Assembly: GCA_963714205.1 (NCBI GenBank)
Contig: CAVQNQ010000003.1
Span: forward strand, 558,001 to 622,000
Source: CAVQNQ01 sp963714205
GTDB taxonomy: Bacteria; Acidobacteriota; Terriglobia; Bryobacterales; Bryobacteraceae
Direction of reading: 5' to 3'
DNA: 64,000 nucleotides
Made by a program: the position numbers and the translations under genes. Shown in pieces: positions 19,004-28,604 of this stretch; position 1 is the stretch's first letter; every line of letters begins with the position of its first letter. The notes under the pieces were generated by a model. The model searched no databases, was not told the DNA's origin, and saw nothing but the letters and a program-made list of their open reading frames with translations.

Positions 19004-19202
19004 GTGTTTTTTGAACCTCCCAACCCGGCCGAATTCGTGGCTTGCCGGCCGCTACGGCAAGGACATCTTGCAAGGAGAGTACGGATTCGCCTCGGAAGCG
19101 ACGAGGCCCATAGCAAGCGAACGGAATGAGCTTCTCCTCGACGGCCCGGGTTCGTTCGCCGCACGCCTGGAGCACTTGCGTAGCCGCCCCTTCGGGGGGC
19201 AT
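18990..19202 (-). pseudogene. ECF sigma-factor-like remnant
   Basis: 70 codons from ATG 19202, with AAGGAG ten bases upstream. The start reads ATQVLQACGERTRAVEEKLI PF, which resembles the opening of ECF sigma factors paired with Acidobacterial kinases (VT.LL.AW..GD..AL..L.PLVY.EL). After RRFRGES the similarity stops and sigma regions 2 and 4 are absent. Its stop overlaps the GTG of the kinase extension by 14 bp, the arrangement expected of an ECF-kinase pair. The identification rests on a short match and could be wrong; a short unrelated peptide is the alternative. Confidence 0.35.
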
Positions 19203-19367
19203 GGTCGCTGGACTCCTTTCGAGATCTCCTAGATTCTACACTTTACGGGGATGCCGTTCAATACTGTAGCGATCTTTGGCCACCAATATGCATCTGGCAC
19301 GAGGCAGCTACGGCGGATCGTGTGAAATCCCGGGGTTTGGCCTCGCGACCGACGGTATTTCGACTCT

Positions 19368-22300
19368 TCAGCGGATCGTTACTGTGACCCCTGGTTGGCT
19401 TGTGTACTCGCCCGCATGCACGGTTACGGGAACCGAGCTATTAGCCTCCAGAGCGATGGGGATGCGGATGCGCAGCGCGCTCTTGCCGTCCTGTTCAGTT
19501 CGGGCGAGCAATTCGGCCGGAAGGCCTCCGACGGTAACGGAGATCGGCAGATCTTGACCCAAGCCGGTTGCCTCAAGCACAATCTCTTCTCCAACAGCCG
19601 CTCTCAAGAGATCCCCCTTTCCGTAGGGGTCTGCTGCGAACACAGCCGGATGGGCTGCCGCGACCGGCACTTCGGTGCTTTCGGCGTCGACCTGCAAGAT
19701 CACCGTGCGCTTTCCGGCAACCTGGGCGGGAACGATCGCGCGGATTTCGTTGGCTCCGGCCACGGAGGTCTCCACGGCGATTGCGTCGATCTTCACCAGC
19801 GCCTTCGCCACGTTGCGGCCGAAGATGCTGATCAACTCGCCCGGAGCGATCGGCCCGGTTTCGCGGCTGCCCGCATTCACCACGCTGAAACTCGGCACGT
19901 CGTTGGCGCTCGGGAGAGGCCCGGCGGGAAGCATGTAGCCGGGAATGCCTTCCGATATCCAACCTTCCCCTTGCAGGACCGTGTTCTCATTGCTGTCCGT
20001 GGTCCAGAAATGAATCGGCGGCGTGGCGCAGCAGTACAGTAAGCGGTAATACGGAAGGGCGCCGCTAGTTGCCGTCGGCAGCAGGAAACCCGCAATCCCC
20101 TCGCCCGCATAGTAGCCACGATACAGGATCAGCGTCAGGTATTCGTTGCGGTCGGTGGTCCAGAAATGGGTGGCCGCCGGGATGATGTAGATGCGATAGA
20201 AGGGTAGTGCCGTGCCAAACGGCGCGTTATAGAGCTGGCCGATGGCGCCTTCTTCAACATACCCTTCCGAGCCGAGCGTGGTGTACTCGTTGTAATCCGC
20301 CGTGTAGTGGTGGGAGCTGTTAAACGGGACATACAGCCGGTACCAGTTCACCGGAGTACCCGAGGTCAGCGTGGGCCACCAGGCGCCATAGGGCGACCAA
20401 TCCAAAACATTGCCTTCGAAGTTCGCGACCGAGAGGTAAATTCCACGCTGGCCCACGTAGTTGGGCACAAAGGTCACGGCATAGTTCACCGTCAGATTGT
20501 TTCCGGATCCGGAGACCGAGGATGACGCGCCATTGAGGGTGCAGGCGGCATTTTGCAGAGAGCCGCTGCCGGGCGCGATCGGTCCCAACCAGCTCACTGC
20601 GTCATTGGCGATCAGCCAGAGCGCGTTGGCGGAAGCGTCGTATTTGACGTAGCAGGCGTCGCTGGGGCTCTCGACCACGTTGACCATGAAATAGGCCAAC
20701 GATATGTCGGCCCAACCATTGGTGTCGCTGAAGACGGCGGTAAACGTCTGGCTGAGTCCCGTGCCGCTATAGGGTGTGAGCGACGTGATACTTGGCAGGC
20801 TGGGCGGCCCGGCAGCAGCCTGGGTGATCGTGACCGTCTGCCCGGCGACAGTGAGGGTTCCAACGCGCATCGCGCCACTATTGAGTGCCACCGAATAGGA
20901 CACCGATCCGTTGCCGCTCCCTCCCGTGTTGCCAGAGAGGGAAAGCCATGATACGTTGCTCGTCGCGGTCCAGGGACAACCCGCCGGAGCCGTCACCGTC
21001 ACCGGACCATTCCCGGCCCCTGCCCCTGCACTCGCGATGGTAGGGCTAATCGTATAAGTGCAACCCAATGGCGCGATGATAGTTGGATCACTGGCGGTGG
21101 CGGTTGCCGAACCCCCGCCGGAGACGCTCACTTGATTCGTCACCTGCGCCGGCGCGTTTGGCGCCACATTCACGGTCACCGTGATTGGTGGATAACTCGT
21201 CCCGCCGTTCAGCACGCCGCTGGCCGTACAGGTCGGCAACGCCGTGCAGTTCCATGTGGCGCCGCCGTTCATCGACACCACTGTCATCCCCGCAGGCGCC
21301 GTCTCCGTCACCGTCACCATCCCGCTGGTCGGGGATGCGCCACTCGCATTCGACACCGTTATGCTGTATGTCGCCCCGTTTTGCCCCTGCGTGAAGTTGT
21401 TTGTATGCGTCTTAGTGATACTCAGAGCCGGAGGAACGGCCCCAGACGTTACTTGGAAGCTCTGGCTGACGGGCGTGGCTGCGGCATAGTTGGTATTGCC
21501 TGCCTGGGTCGCTTGGATCGTGCAGGCGCCGGCGGAGATCAGCGTTACGGTCGTGCCCGATACCGTGCAAACGGCCGAAGTGGTCGAGGCGAAGACGACT
21601 GTAAGGCCTGAAGACGCGGGGCCGGTAGACGGAGTTGGGTAGATCATGGCGGATGCGCTGATCGTGAATGGAGCGGCGCCTAACGGCAGGTTCGGCACTG
21701 CGCCAAAGGCGATCGCCTGGCCGGTCGGCCTTGAGACAATGGTGTAAGTTGCAGAACTCACTGCGCTCGGCGTGGGATAACCACTGAACACGGCGATGGC
21801 CTTGAGCGTCTCCGAGGCAGAGACCGTGATCGGGTTGGAAATGGAAAAGACCGCGGACTGCGTCGTCGGCGTGGATCCGTTGGTGGTGTAGTAGATGGTT
21901 GCCGATGGAGAAGTCGTCGTCCCGATCGCCACCGTCTGCGCCGAGCTATATGTCCCGGCCGCCGGCGTGAAGACCGGCGGAGCCATCAACGATCCAGGCA
22001 CCAGAATCGTAATCGGCGCACTTGTCGTCCTGCCGTAAGCGTTCGTAGAGTTCAATATATAGGTCTGGGTTGCCACAGGATTGATCGTCACACTCCCACT
22101 GCCGGCTGCGACCGGACCAAGCATGTCGATGTAATCATAGGAATCGCCACTTACACTGTAATTGAGAGTGACGGGGGACCCGGAGCTTACGCTCAATTGC
22201 GATGCCGTAAAACTATTGATTGTCGGTAAGGCTCCGGTGGGCGCGGTCGCGGAATCCTCACCGGGAAATTCGGGGGTCATTTGCATTACATCGAAGTTCT

Positions 22301-23354
22301 CCGAGCCGACGGACTCCAAATTAGCCAGATCGCTATCATCCCAGCGCGGATCGGACGCGCCCTGAAAATAGAAGTAGCTGCCGTTGTCCGCCAAGATCAT
22401 CCCGTACTGCTGCATCGCCCGTAAGATGACTTGGTTGACCGCGGAGAATCCGGAGATGTCAAAGCTCGACTTCAACCGTATCCGCATCCCCATGATGTTA
22501 GACACACCCCATTCCGTTCCAGCGGCATGAGTAGCTGGATTTACGAAATAACCGTCGTTGGCGTCGTTCTTGGTGTGCGGCAGGGTAAAGCGGATTGCGT
22601 GATGGATCGCTCCGGAAGCCACTTCGTCGTAACGCACTAATCCAGGAAATATAGGCAATCCGGCGGCATCGGCCGAAGTCCAGCCATAAGGGCGCGACTC
22701 ATAGTTATTCATGTCCCAAATGGTCTCGCTCGATGCGTTCCACAGACCGTTGCAGCGATTCGTATTGAACGTCTCATAGAGTTCGCATTTTGCGCGGTCC
22801 AGCACGACCACGTGAGCATCGCCCCAATAAGTGTCCGGCCATCCCGCACAGTCGGCTGGAGCGCCCTCGATGGGGGCGGAAATCGGATACGGCGCTACAA
22901 CCACGTCGCTTTCACCCGCATAGTCGATCACATTGACTGGCACGGACGGGGTCGTAGTGGAGTCCACAACTACGTAGGGGATGCCATAGTAGCTCTCGGC
23001 CCCGAAATCGGGATGCAGGTGGTTACCGGCAAACCCCGCGGCTGCGACGATGGCCGCCGAATTTGGGTCGATGGGAGCCGCCGCAATGTTGATGTTCCAG
23101 GCGTTGGTGGATGGAAATGGGACAAATCCGTTTAGATTCGCCCCGTTACCGAGTGACATGCCGGAGCAGGCTCCAGCGACGGTTCTCGCGGCCTCCGGCG
23201 CAGAGACCGTCATCTGAGCGGAAGAGTGTTTGGTCCTGGCCGGATCCACCGGCGTATAGCCCGGTGGAACGGTGCCGCGTTGCGCCCAGAGCGCACCGGA
23301 AAGGACCGCGAGCGCCACCGGCAAGAACTCGACTCTTCGGCAAGGTCCAATCAT
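19368..23354 (-). CDS. Large exported multidomain protein with TIGR03437-type C-terminus
   Basis: 1328 residues. Signal peptide at 1-25 (FLPVALAVLSGALWAQ). Residues ~60-400 form a globular domain of unknown function (HLHPDFGAESYYGIPYVVVD). Then: Ig/PKD-like segment; chitobiase C-terminal-like module (~485-560, FTPAAGTYSSAQTVAI, IYYTTNGSTP); Ig-like region; DUF11 adhesin repeat (~680-790, GATYSITVSNASG); BACON domain (~800-880, CPWTATSNVSWLSL); DUF5648-type WYRLYVPF / HFWTTDRNEY repeats (~1030-1180); and a TIGR03437 end (~1190-1328, VVNAGSRETGPIAPGELISIFG). Likely a secreted or surface binding or glycan-active protein. Start ATG 23354 has GAGGATCAG before it. The frame is open for 4 kb. Confidence 0.85.
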   Translation of the reverse strand: MIGPCRRVEFLPVALAVLSGALWAQRGTVPPGYTPVDPARTKHSSAQMTVSAPEAARTVAGACSGMSLGNGANLNGFVPFPSTNAWNINIAAAPIDPNSAAIVAAAGFAGNHLHPDFGAESYYGIPYVVVDSTTTPSVPVNVIDYAGESDVVVAPYPISAPIEGAPADCAGWPDTYWGDAHVVVLDRAKCELYETFNTNRCNGLWNASSETIWDMNNYESRPYGWTSADAAGLPIFPGLVRYDEVASGAIHHAIRFTLPHTKNDANDGYFVNPATHAAGTEWGVSNIMGMRIRLKSSFDISGFSAVNQVILRAMQQYGMILADNGSYFYFQGASDPRWDDSDLANLESVGSENFDVMQMTPEFPGEDSATAPTGALPTINSFTASQLSVSSGSPVTLNYSVSGDSYDYIDMLGPVAAGSGSVTINPVATQTYILNSTNAYGRTTSAPITILVPGSLMAPPVFTPAAGTYSSAQTVAIGTTTSPSATIYYTTNGSTPTTQSAVFSISNPITVSASETLKAIAVFSGYPTPSAVSSATYTIVSRPTGQAIAFGAVPNLPLGAAPFTISASAMIYPTPSTGPASSGLTVVFASTTSAVCTVSGTTVTLISAGACTIQATQAGNTNYAAATPVSQSFQVTSGAVPPALSITKTHTNNFTQGQNGATYSITVSNASGASPTSGMVTVTETAPAGMTVVSMNGGATWNCTALPTCTASGVLNGGTSYPPITVTVNVAPNAPAQVTNQVSVSGGGSATATASDPTIIAPLGCTYTISPTIASAGAGAGNGPVTVTAPAGCPWTATSNVSWLSLSGNTGGSGNGSVSYSVALNSGAMRVGTLTVAGQTVTITQAAAGPPSLPSITSLTPYSGTGLSQTFTAVFSDTNGWADISLAYFMVNVVESPSDACYVKYDASANALWLIANDAVSWLGPIAPGSGSLQNAACTLNGASSSVSGSGNNLTVNYAVTFVPNYVGQRGIYLSVANFEGNVLDWSPYGAWWPTLTSGTPVNWYRLYVPFNSSHHYTADYNEYTTLGSEGYVEEGAIGQLYNAPFGTALPFYRIYIIPAATHFWTTDRNEYLTLILYRGYYAGEGIAGFLLPTATSGALPYYRLLYCCATPPIHFWTTDSNENTVLQGEGWISEGIPGYMLPAGPLPSANDVPSFSVVNAGSRETGPIAPGELISIFGRNVAKALVKIDAIAVETSVAGANEIRAIVPAQVAGKRTVILQVDAESTEVPVAAAHPAVFAADPYGKGDLLRAAVGEEIVLEATGLGQDLPISVTVGGLPAELLARTEQDGKSALRIRIPIALEANSSVPVTVHAGEYTSQPGVTVTIR

Positions 23355-23370
23355 CTGATCCTCGCTATAC

Positions 23371-23384
23371 GGTACTTAAGTACC
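23371..23384. promoter_or_regulatory. Perfect 14-bp palindrome, candidate operator
   Basis: GGTACTTAAGTACC is its own reverse complement and lies 17-30 bases upstream of the start codon of the 1328-residue exported protein. A second, looser pair of half-sites (TAGTA and TACTA around CCGA, 23388-23401) follows immediately, giving GTAC/TACT half-sites at near-regular spacing. This is what a dimeric repressor site over a promoter or leader would look like. No regulator gene is adjacent and no -10/-35 pair is certain. Confidence 0.4.
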
Positions 23385-23555
23385 ATTAGTACCGATACTA
23401 GTCAAGCCCCTCTTTTTGTATGCTCGCAAGCCGGACACGTTGGGCCTGCGCGACCTCGCTAACCTTGCCGCCCTGCCTGCTGGCTGCTGCTTCCGGCACG
23501 GGTTTCAGCGCAGCCGAAAATCTGTTCGCCTTTCAGAATCTTCAACTTGGGTGCA

Positions 23556-24743
23556 TCAGACGTAAGCGGAGAGATCCTCTTCCAGCGGACGCCGATTGCG
23601 GCCCAGGTTCGACGGCAGATCCAGCATCGGCCCTCGCCACTCCAGCATGATGTCCGTGTCGGCGTGGAGCCGGTACTTCTTTTGCACGTCGGCGATCTTG
23701 GCGCCAACCACGTCGATCTTGGTCAGATCGTATTGACCCAGGCCGGCCTGGTAGGCGTAGTTGAGATAGCCGGGCCAACTGGCATCGATTCCCATGCACT
23801 CCAGGCCCACGCGATCCACCGCCAGAAAATCCGTCGAGGCCAAGGCGATCCGATGCGCCACCGGCGTGCCTTGCGAGGGACCGTTGCCTTCCATGCCCTC
23901 GAACCCGTCCACGACCCCGATTCCCCAGTTGGTGGGAAGCATTCGCTGGGTGGCCATATACATGTTGTAGTTGCCCGCCCGGACGCCTACGTGAAACTTG
24001 CGCTTCTCGCTCTTGGCGTTCATCCACGCCGGTTGCCCAGGAGTAGGTGGAGTTCCTGGGCGGCGGAGACAACGCCGCTGCCACGACTATGTTCTTGACC
24101 GCCATGGTTGCGACCACGAAGTTATGCGTCTTCAGTATCGCCGCGGAAATGACGAAAGCATCGGGATCCACGAATCGAGATCCCAGCCGGATGGGGATCA
24201 GATGCATGTCGTAGTCGATTCCGTGCACGAGCCCCCAGCGGTTCTGCTCCTCATTGGGAATCTCAAACTTCAAGTCCATGGACTTGTACTCGGCGAAGAC
24301 TTTGTCCCAGCCGAACCTGGCTAAAGCCCACTTTGCCTGGATCCTCCCCGGTATCTCCGAACACCACGGGACCTTTGAAACGGGGAGCCAGGTAGTCGAG
24401 GATCCCTCGGACGGCATCGGGCTTGGGTGGCGGCAAGCATCCGTTCAGCCGATTGGATACCATTGGGTTTCAAGAAAATGTACTTCTTGGCCTTGAGAGC
24501 AGGCCGGATCTGGTCGTCGATCGCGACCAGCGCATCATAAATGTTCTTGCGCCGGTTTTCACCCTTGATCAGAGACACTTTGGAGCGGCGATCGGAATAC
24601 TGGAAATACTTGGCGGCATCGGCTGTGCCCAGACGGGGGTCCGCCCGCTTCTCAGGCGGCGTCTGCTGCCCTTTCAATGCCAGCCCTTGCGCGGCAGCAA
24701 TGGCCCCCGCGCGAGCAAAGAAAGATCTGCGCGTAACTGACAT
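23556..24743 (-). pseudogene. Tat-exported DUF362-type protein, frameshifted
   Basis: The first frame (from ATG 24743) begins MSVTRRSFFARAGAIAAAQG, a twin-arginine signal, then KVSLIKGENRRKNIYDAL and KKYIFLKPN, typical of DUF362 proteins. Continuity then requires three frame changes: near 24450 (to PDAVRGILDYLAPRFKGPVV), near 24330 (to FAEYKSMDLKFEI, ILKTHNFVVATMAVKNIV) and near 24030 (to GIGVVDGFEGMEGNGPSQGT, VGLECMGID). All pieces are collinear and together span a full-length gene, so it was intact recently. The product would be a periplasmic protein of unknown activity; related proteins occur with iron-sulfur domains, which I do not see here. Confidence 0.75.
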
Positions 24744-25215
24744 GGCTCAACGACCTCCTCTCGGTCCTGAATGACCGGCCTCGGCTCGTGTGTCCCACGG
24801 TTCGGGCTACCGCTTCGCGCTCGGTCGCGGTGTGAATCGCCTGCAGTGCCGGCCACTGACGGACCAGATCGGCCTCTTGTTCCGGAGTTCCGACGCATCC
24901 ACGGCTGCAGCGTCCTCCGCACTTCGGTGATTATAGCAATCGTACGCCTGATGACCAGGCTATTCCCGGATCCCCGTCCATTCTGCATTTCAGATTTCGC
25001 CGGCTTATGGCCCCGGAGACATCGGACTGAACGTGATGGTCTCAGTTTTGATTGACAATCCCCGCGTCGCTGCTCTAGACTTTGGCTGCTGGATAGCAAC
25101 GGCGTCTGCGAAGAGCGGGCCTCTTGCTGGGGGGATCTGGCGGCCGACGTTCCCGGCCACCCCGACTCGGGTCCGCGGCGCAGACGCCGGGGATCCGTCA
25201 AGGAGAAGAAGGAGC
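24744..25215. other. Intergenic stretch, no gene seen
   Basis: 472 bp between the divergent DUF362-type and carboxylesterase genes. Frames crossing it have no domain signature or good ribosome binding site. The last 45 bp (25161-25205) are similar to a segment downstream of the carboxylesterase. Confidence 0.5.
25161..25205 (+). repeat. Leader-like segment, first copy of imperfect direct repeat
   Basis: This segment resembles 26843-26884: both share CCC-ACTCG, the 10-mer GCGGCGCAGA, CCGG and the 9-mer GTCAAGGAG in the same order. In this copy GTCAAGGAG is part of the ribosome binding region of the carboxylesterase. The second copy follows the stop of that gene and has no start codon at the right distance, so it may be the leader of a lost neighbouring paralogue. 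Confidence 0.4.
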
Positions 25216-26823
25216 ATGAAGAGACTGGCTGTCGCACTGTGCTTCGCGGCCCTGTCGGCTTTACCGCTGTTGGCCGCCATTCAGGAACCAATCAAAGTCG
25301 AGGGCGGGCTGGTGAGCGGCACGCCGGGGTGGGCTTGGGGAGTCCGGGCGTACCTTGGAATCCCGTTTGCCGCGCCTCCGGTGGGGAATCGGCGTTGGCG
25401 TCCGCCACAGGCTGTGATCCCCTGGCAGGGCGTGCGCGCGGCCAGGGAGTTCTCTTCCGCCTGCATGCAGTCGGAGGCCGGCTGGACAGACGAACAGCTC
25501 GCCGACCCCGGCCTCTGGCACAAGAGTGAGGACTGCCTCTATCTGAACGTGTGGACGCCGGCAACCTCGGCCAGCGAGCGGCTGCCGGTGCTGGTGTGGA
25601 TCCATGCCGGCGCCGGGATTATGGGATCTACGGCGCGACCCATCTACGACGGCAATGCCCTGGCGAAGAAGGGCGTGGTGGTGGTGAGCGCCAACTACCG
25701 GCTGGGCGTCTTTGGCTGGTTCGCGCATCCGGAGTTGACCAGGGAATCCGAACATCGCTCCTCCGGCAACTATGGGGCGCTGGACCAGCTTGCGGCGCTC
25801 CAGTGGGTGCAGAAGAACATCGCACAGTTCGGCGGCGACCCGAACAAGGTCACGATGTTCGGGCAGTCGGCGGGATGCGGCGCCGTCAATTGGCTGGCCG
25901 CTTCCCCACTGGCCAAGGGCCTGGTCAGGGGAGGGATCGGTCAGTCTTTTCGCACTTTTCACCGGATGATCACGCTCGCGGAGGCCGAAAACGTGGGCGC
26001 GCAATTCGCAAAGGCAATCGGAAAGCCAACGCTGGCGGCGTTGCGAGCCATGCCCGCCCAGGATCTGCTGGAGGCTTCCGTCAAGACTCCGGCAGCGACG
26101 GCGACGAACGCCGCAATCGTGGATGGCTGGTTTCTGCCGCAGGACATTTACACGATTTATTCGCAGGGGAAGCAGAACGACATTCCGTTGATCACCGGGG
26201 GGACCAACGATGAGGGCGCGGTTGGGGCCTTGGGTGACGGAAGCCGCAACGCCCCCGAACACCCTCGCCGCCTACACGGCATGGGTCAAGCAGATCTTCG
26301 GCGCCAGGGCGGACGCTCTCCTCAGAGCCTATCCGGCGAAAACCGACGCAGAGGCCGCGCGAGCCTATCACGACGTCTACCGCGACATCAATTTCGCCGT
26401 GCATCGCACCTGGGCCAAGCTCCAGGCAACGACGGGAAAGTCGCCGGTCTACCTTTACAAATTCAGTCACATCCCTCCGCACCCCGAGCCGAACGGCATC
26501 AATCCAGTGGCCCCGGTGGGGGCGGTGCACTCCTCCGATGTCCGTTACGTCTTCAACACCCTGCGCATGAAGGATTACGCGTGGACCGACATTGACCGGA
26601 AGGTCGCGGACATGTTGGGGTCCTACTGGACGAACTTCGCCAAGAACTCCAATCCGAACGGTCCGGGACTCCCCTCCTGGCCGTTTACAATCCGAAGGAC
26701 GAGTACTTGATGAACTTCGGGGACACCTTCAGGCTGGAACGGTTCAATTCGGCTGGTGTGGATCTGATCGCCGCCGCGCAGGAAGACCTTCGGCTGGCTA
26801 GAAGCGGACACGGAAAGCGCTGA
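25216..26823 (+). pseudogene. Type-B carboxylesterase, two frameshifts
   Basis: Start ATG 25216 follows AGGAGAAGAAGGAGC and opens a signal peptide (MKRLAVALCFAALSALPLLA); the frame is open further upstream but without support. The protein shows YLGIPFAAPPVGNRRW, EDCLYLNVWTP and the nucleophile elbow GQSAG (Ser), with the His region at GAVHSSDVRYVFNTL. The frame changes near 26240 (to TLAAYTAWVKQIF) and again near 26690, where one missing G would restore WPVYNPKDEYLMNF to the stop at 26821-26823. An intact enzyme would hydrolyse esters in the periplasm. With both breaks the product would lack the His region and the C-terminus. Confidence 0.8.
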
Positions 26824-26842
26824 GTTGGGGCCAATCGGTCCC

Positions 26843-26884
26843 CCCACTCGTCGCGGCGCAGATACCGGTGGCCGCGTCAAGGAG
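26843..26884 (+). repeat. Leader-like segment, second copy of imperfect direct repeat
   Basis: See 25161-25205 for the match. It ends in GTCAAGGAGG but no ATG, GTG or TTG follows at ribosome-binding distance with a meaningful frame. Confidence 0.4.
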
Positions 26885-26972
26885 GCGCCAGCATTCGCGG
26901 CATTTACATCTGCACGGCTATACACGCCCGGAGCACCACCTCACGCTCGCGTGGATGTTTTAGCAGACCTGC

Positions 26973-26978
26973 TATAAT
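26973..26978 (+). promoter_or_regulatory. Possible -10 element of the sugar ABC operon
   Basis: A perfect TATAAT lies 130 bases upstream of the ATP-binding gene in otherwise GC-rich DNA. The region 15-18 bases upstream has no good TTGACA match, so this is only a candidate for the promoter of the four-gene operon. Confidence 0.25.
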
Positions 26979-27107
26979 CACTTCGGTTAAAGTAATCCTC
27001 ATTGCGTTACCTTCGGCATTCCGGCCGGGATGAGCCTGATTCCGACTAGCGCCGACTAACGGCGATACCGTAAGATGCACTGCCTCCAGCTCAATTGAGA
27101 AACGACG

Positions 27108-28595
27108 GTGCGAATGCAAGCTCCCCTCCTCTCCATGCGGGGGATGAAGAAGCGCTTTTCGGATGTGCCGGCTTTGGTCGACGGCAGCCTGGAACTCGAT
27201 CGCGGCGAGATCCATGCATTGTGCGGGGGCAACGGCGCCGGCAAATCGACGCTGCTCAACATTCTGATGGGCTTCATTCAGCCGGATGAAGGTGAAATCT
27301 CCATCAATGACACGCGCGCACGCTTTGCCAACGCCAAGGAAGCACTGGATGCGGGGGTCGCCATCGTGCAACAGGAACTGAGCGCGGTTCCGGACCTCAC
27401 CGTCGCGGAGAATATCTTCCTGGGAGCAGAACCTCAGCGCCACGGCTTCGTCGATTTCCGGCGGTTGAATCATGAGGCCGGCGAACTTCTAAAGTCCCTG
27501 GGATACGACATTGATCCCACGGAAACCATGAAGCATTTGAGCATCGCTTCGCAGCAACTGGTAGAGGTCGCCAAAGCCCTCTCTCATCGCAACGCAGACA
27601 TCCTCATCTTCGATGAGCCCACCTCCGCGATCGGCGAGAAGGACACCGCCCGATTGTTCAAGGTCCTGCGCGACCTGGCGTCGGCGGGCAAGGGAATCAT
27701 CTTTGTGACGCATCGCATCGGCGAAATCTTCGAGGTTGCCAGCCGCTACACGGTTCTCAAAGACGGCGCCCGCGTCGCCGCGGGAAATATCGCGGACATC
27801 ACCCCGGAACAACTGATCGAGAAGATGGTGGGAACCACGGCTGACCAAGAATTCGTCAAGCAGAACAGGCCCGGGACGGCCCCCCTGCTGGAAGTGCGGG
27901 ATTTGACTCGCGCTCCGCACTTCGAGGCTGTCAGCTTTACGCTCCACGAGGGAGAAGTTCTGGGCATCTATGGACTAGTAGGATCGGGGCGTACCGAGAC
28001 TTTGGCTGCAATCTACGGGCTGCGCCAGGCGGAGACCGGCAGCGTCTCGGTACAAGGCCGGGTTCTCAAGGGTAGCGGAGCCGGCGAAGCCCTGGATGCC
28101 GGGATTGCCTACGTCACGGAGGACCGCAAGCGCAACGGTCTGGTGCTGTGCGCTCCGGTGGGAGACAATCTGTCACTGAGCGTGCTTTCGCGCGCCCAGA
28201 AATGGGGACTTCTCGATTCCGGCCGGGAGAACGCCTATATCGACAAGGCAGTCCGCCGAATGCGCATTCACCCTCCCAACGCCCGGCAATTGGTGCGGCA
28301 CCTCAGCGGCGGAAATCAGCAGAAGGTGGTCCTGGGCCGCTGCCTCTTGACCGATCCGAAGATTCTCCTGCTCGACGAACCGACGCGCGGCGTCGACGTC
28401 GCGGCCAAAAAAGAGATCTATCATTTGATTGCGGATTTCGTCCAAGGCGGTGGCGGCGTGATTATTGTCTCATCGGAACTGGAAGAGATTCTCGGCGTGA
28501 GCGACCGCATCCTGATCTTTAGCAGGGGGCGCGTGGCCGCTGTCTTTTCCCGCAAAGACGCAACCCAGAAGAAATTGCTGATGGCGGCGGTTTAG
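27108..28595 (+). CDS. Sugar ABC transporter ATP-binding protein (RbsA/MglA type)
   Basis: 495 residues with two fused ABC domains, the length and plan of RbsA, MglA or XylG. Domain 1: Walker A GGNGAGKST, ILIFDEPTSAI Walker B, a degenerate signature LSIASQQ. Domain 2 (from ~255): a non-canonical P-loop GLVGSGRTET, signature LSGGNQQK, Walker B ILLLDEPTRGVD; the degenerate second P-loop is normal for this family. It energises uptake of a monosaccharide through the permease encoded 9 bp downstream. The frame can start at GTG 27108 or ATG 27114. It is the first gene of an ATPase-permease-binding protein-kinase operon. Confidence 0.92.
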   Translation: MRMQAPLLSMRGMKKRFSDVPALVDGSLELDRGEIHALCGGNGAGKSTLLNILMGFIQPDEGEISINDTRARFANAKEALDAGVAIVQQELSAVPDLTVAENIFLGAEPQRHGFVDFRRLNHEAGELLKSLGYDIDPTETMKHLSIASQQLVEVAKALSHRNADILIFDEPTSAIGEKDTARLFKVLRDLASAGKGIIFVTHRIGEIFEVASRYTVLKDGARVAAGNIADITPEQLIEKMVGTTADQEFVKQNRPGTAPLLEVRDLTRAPHFEAVSFTLHEGEVLGIYGLVGSGRTETLAAIYGLRQAETGSVSVQGRVLKGSGAGEALDAGIAYVTEDRKRNGLVLCAPVGDNLSLSVLSRAQKWGLLDSGRENAYIDKAVRRMRIHPPNARQLVRHLSGGNQQKVVLGRCLLTDPKILLLDEPTRGVDVAAKKEIYHLIADFVQGGGGVIIVSSELEEILGVSDRILIFSRGRVAAVFSRKDATQKKLLMAAV

Positions 28596-28604
28596 GAAGA
28601 TTCC

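Noticed and set aside
24674..25291. 205-codon minus-strand frame between the DUF362-type gene and the esterase
   Set aside because: Arg/Ser/Pro-rich, overlaps both neighbouring genes, no domain.
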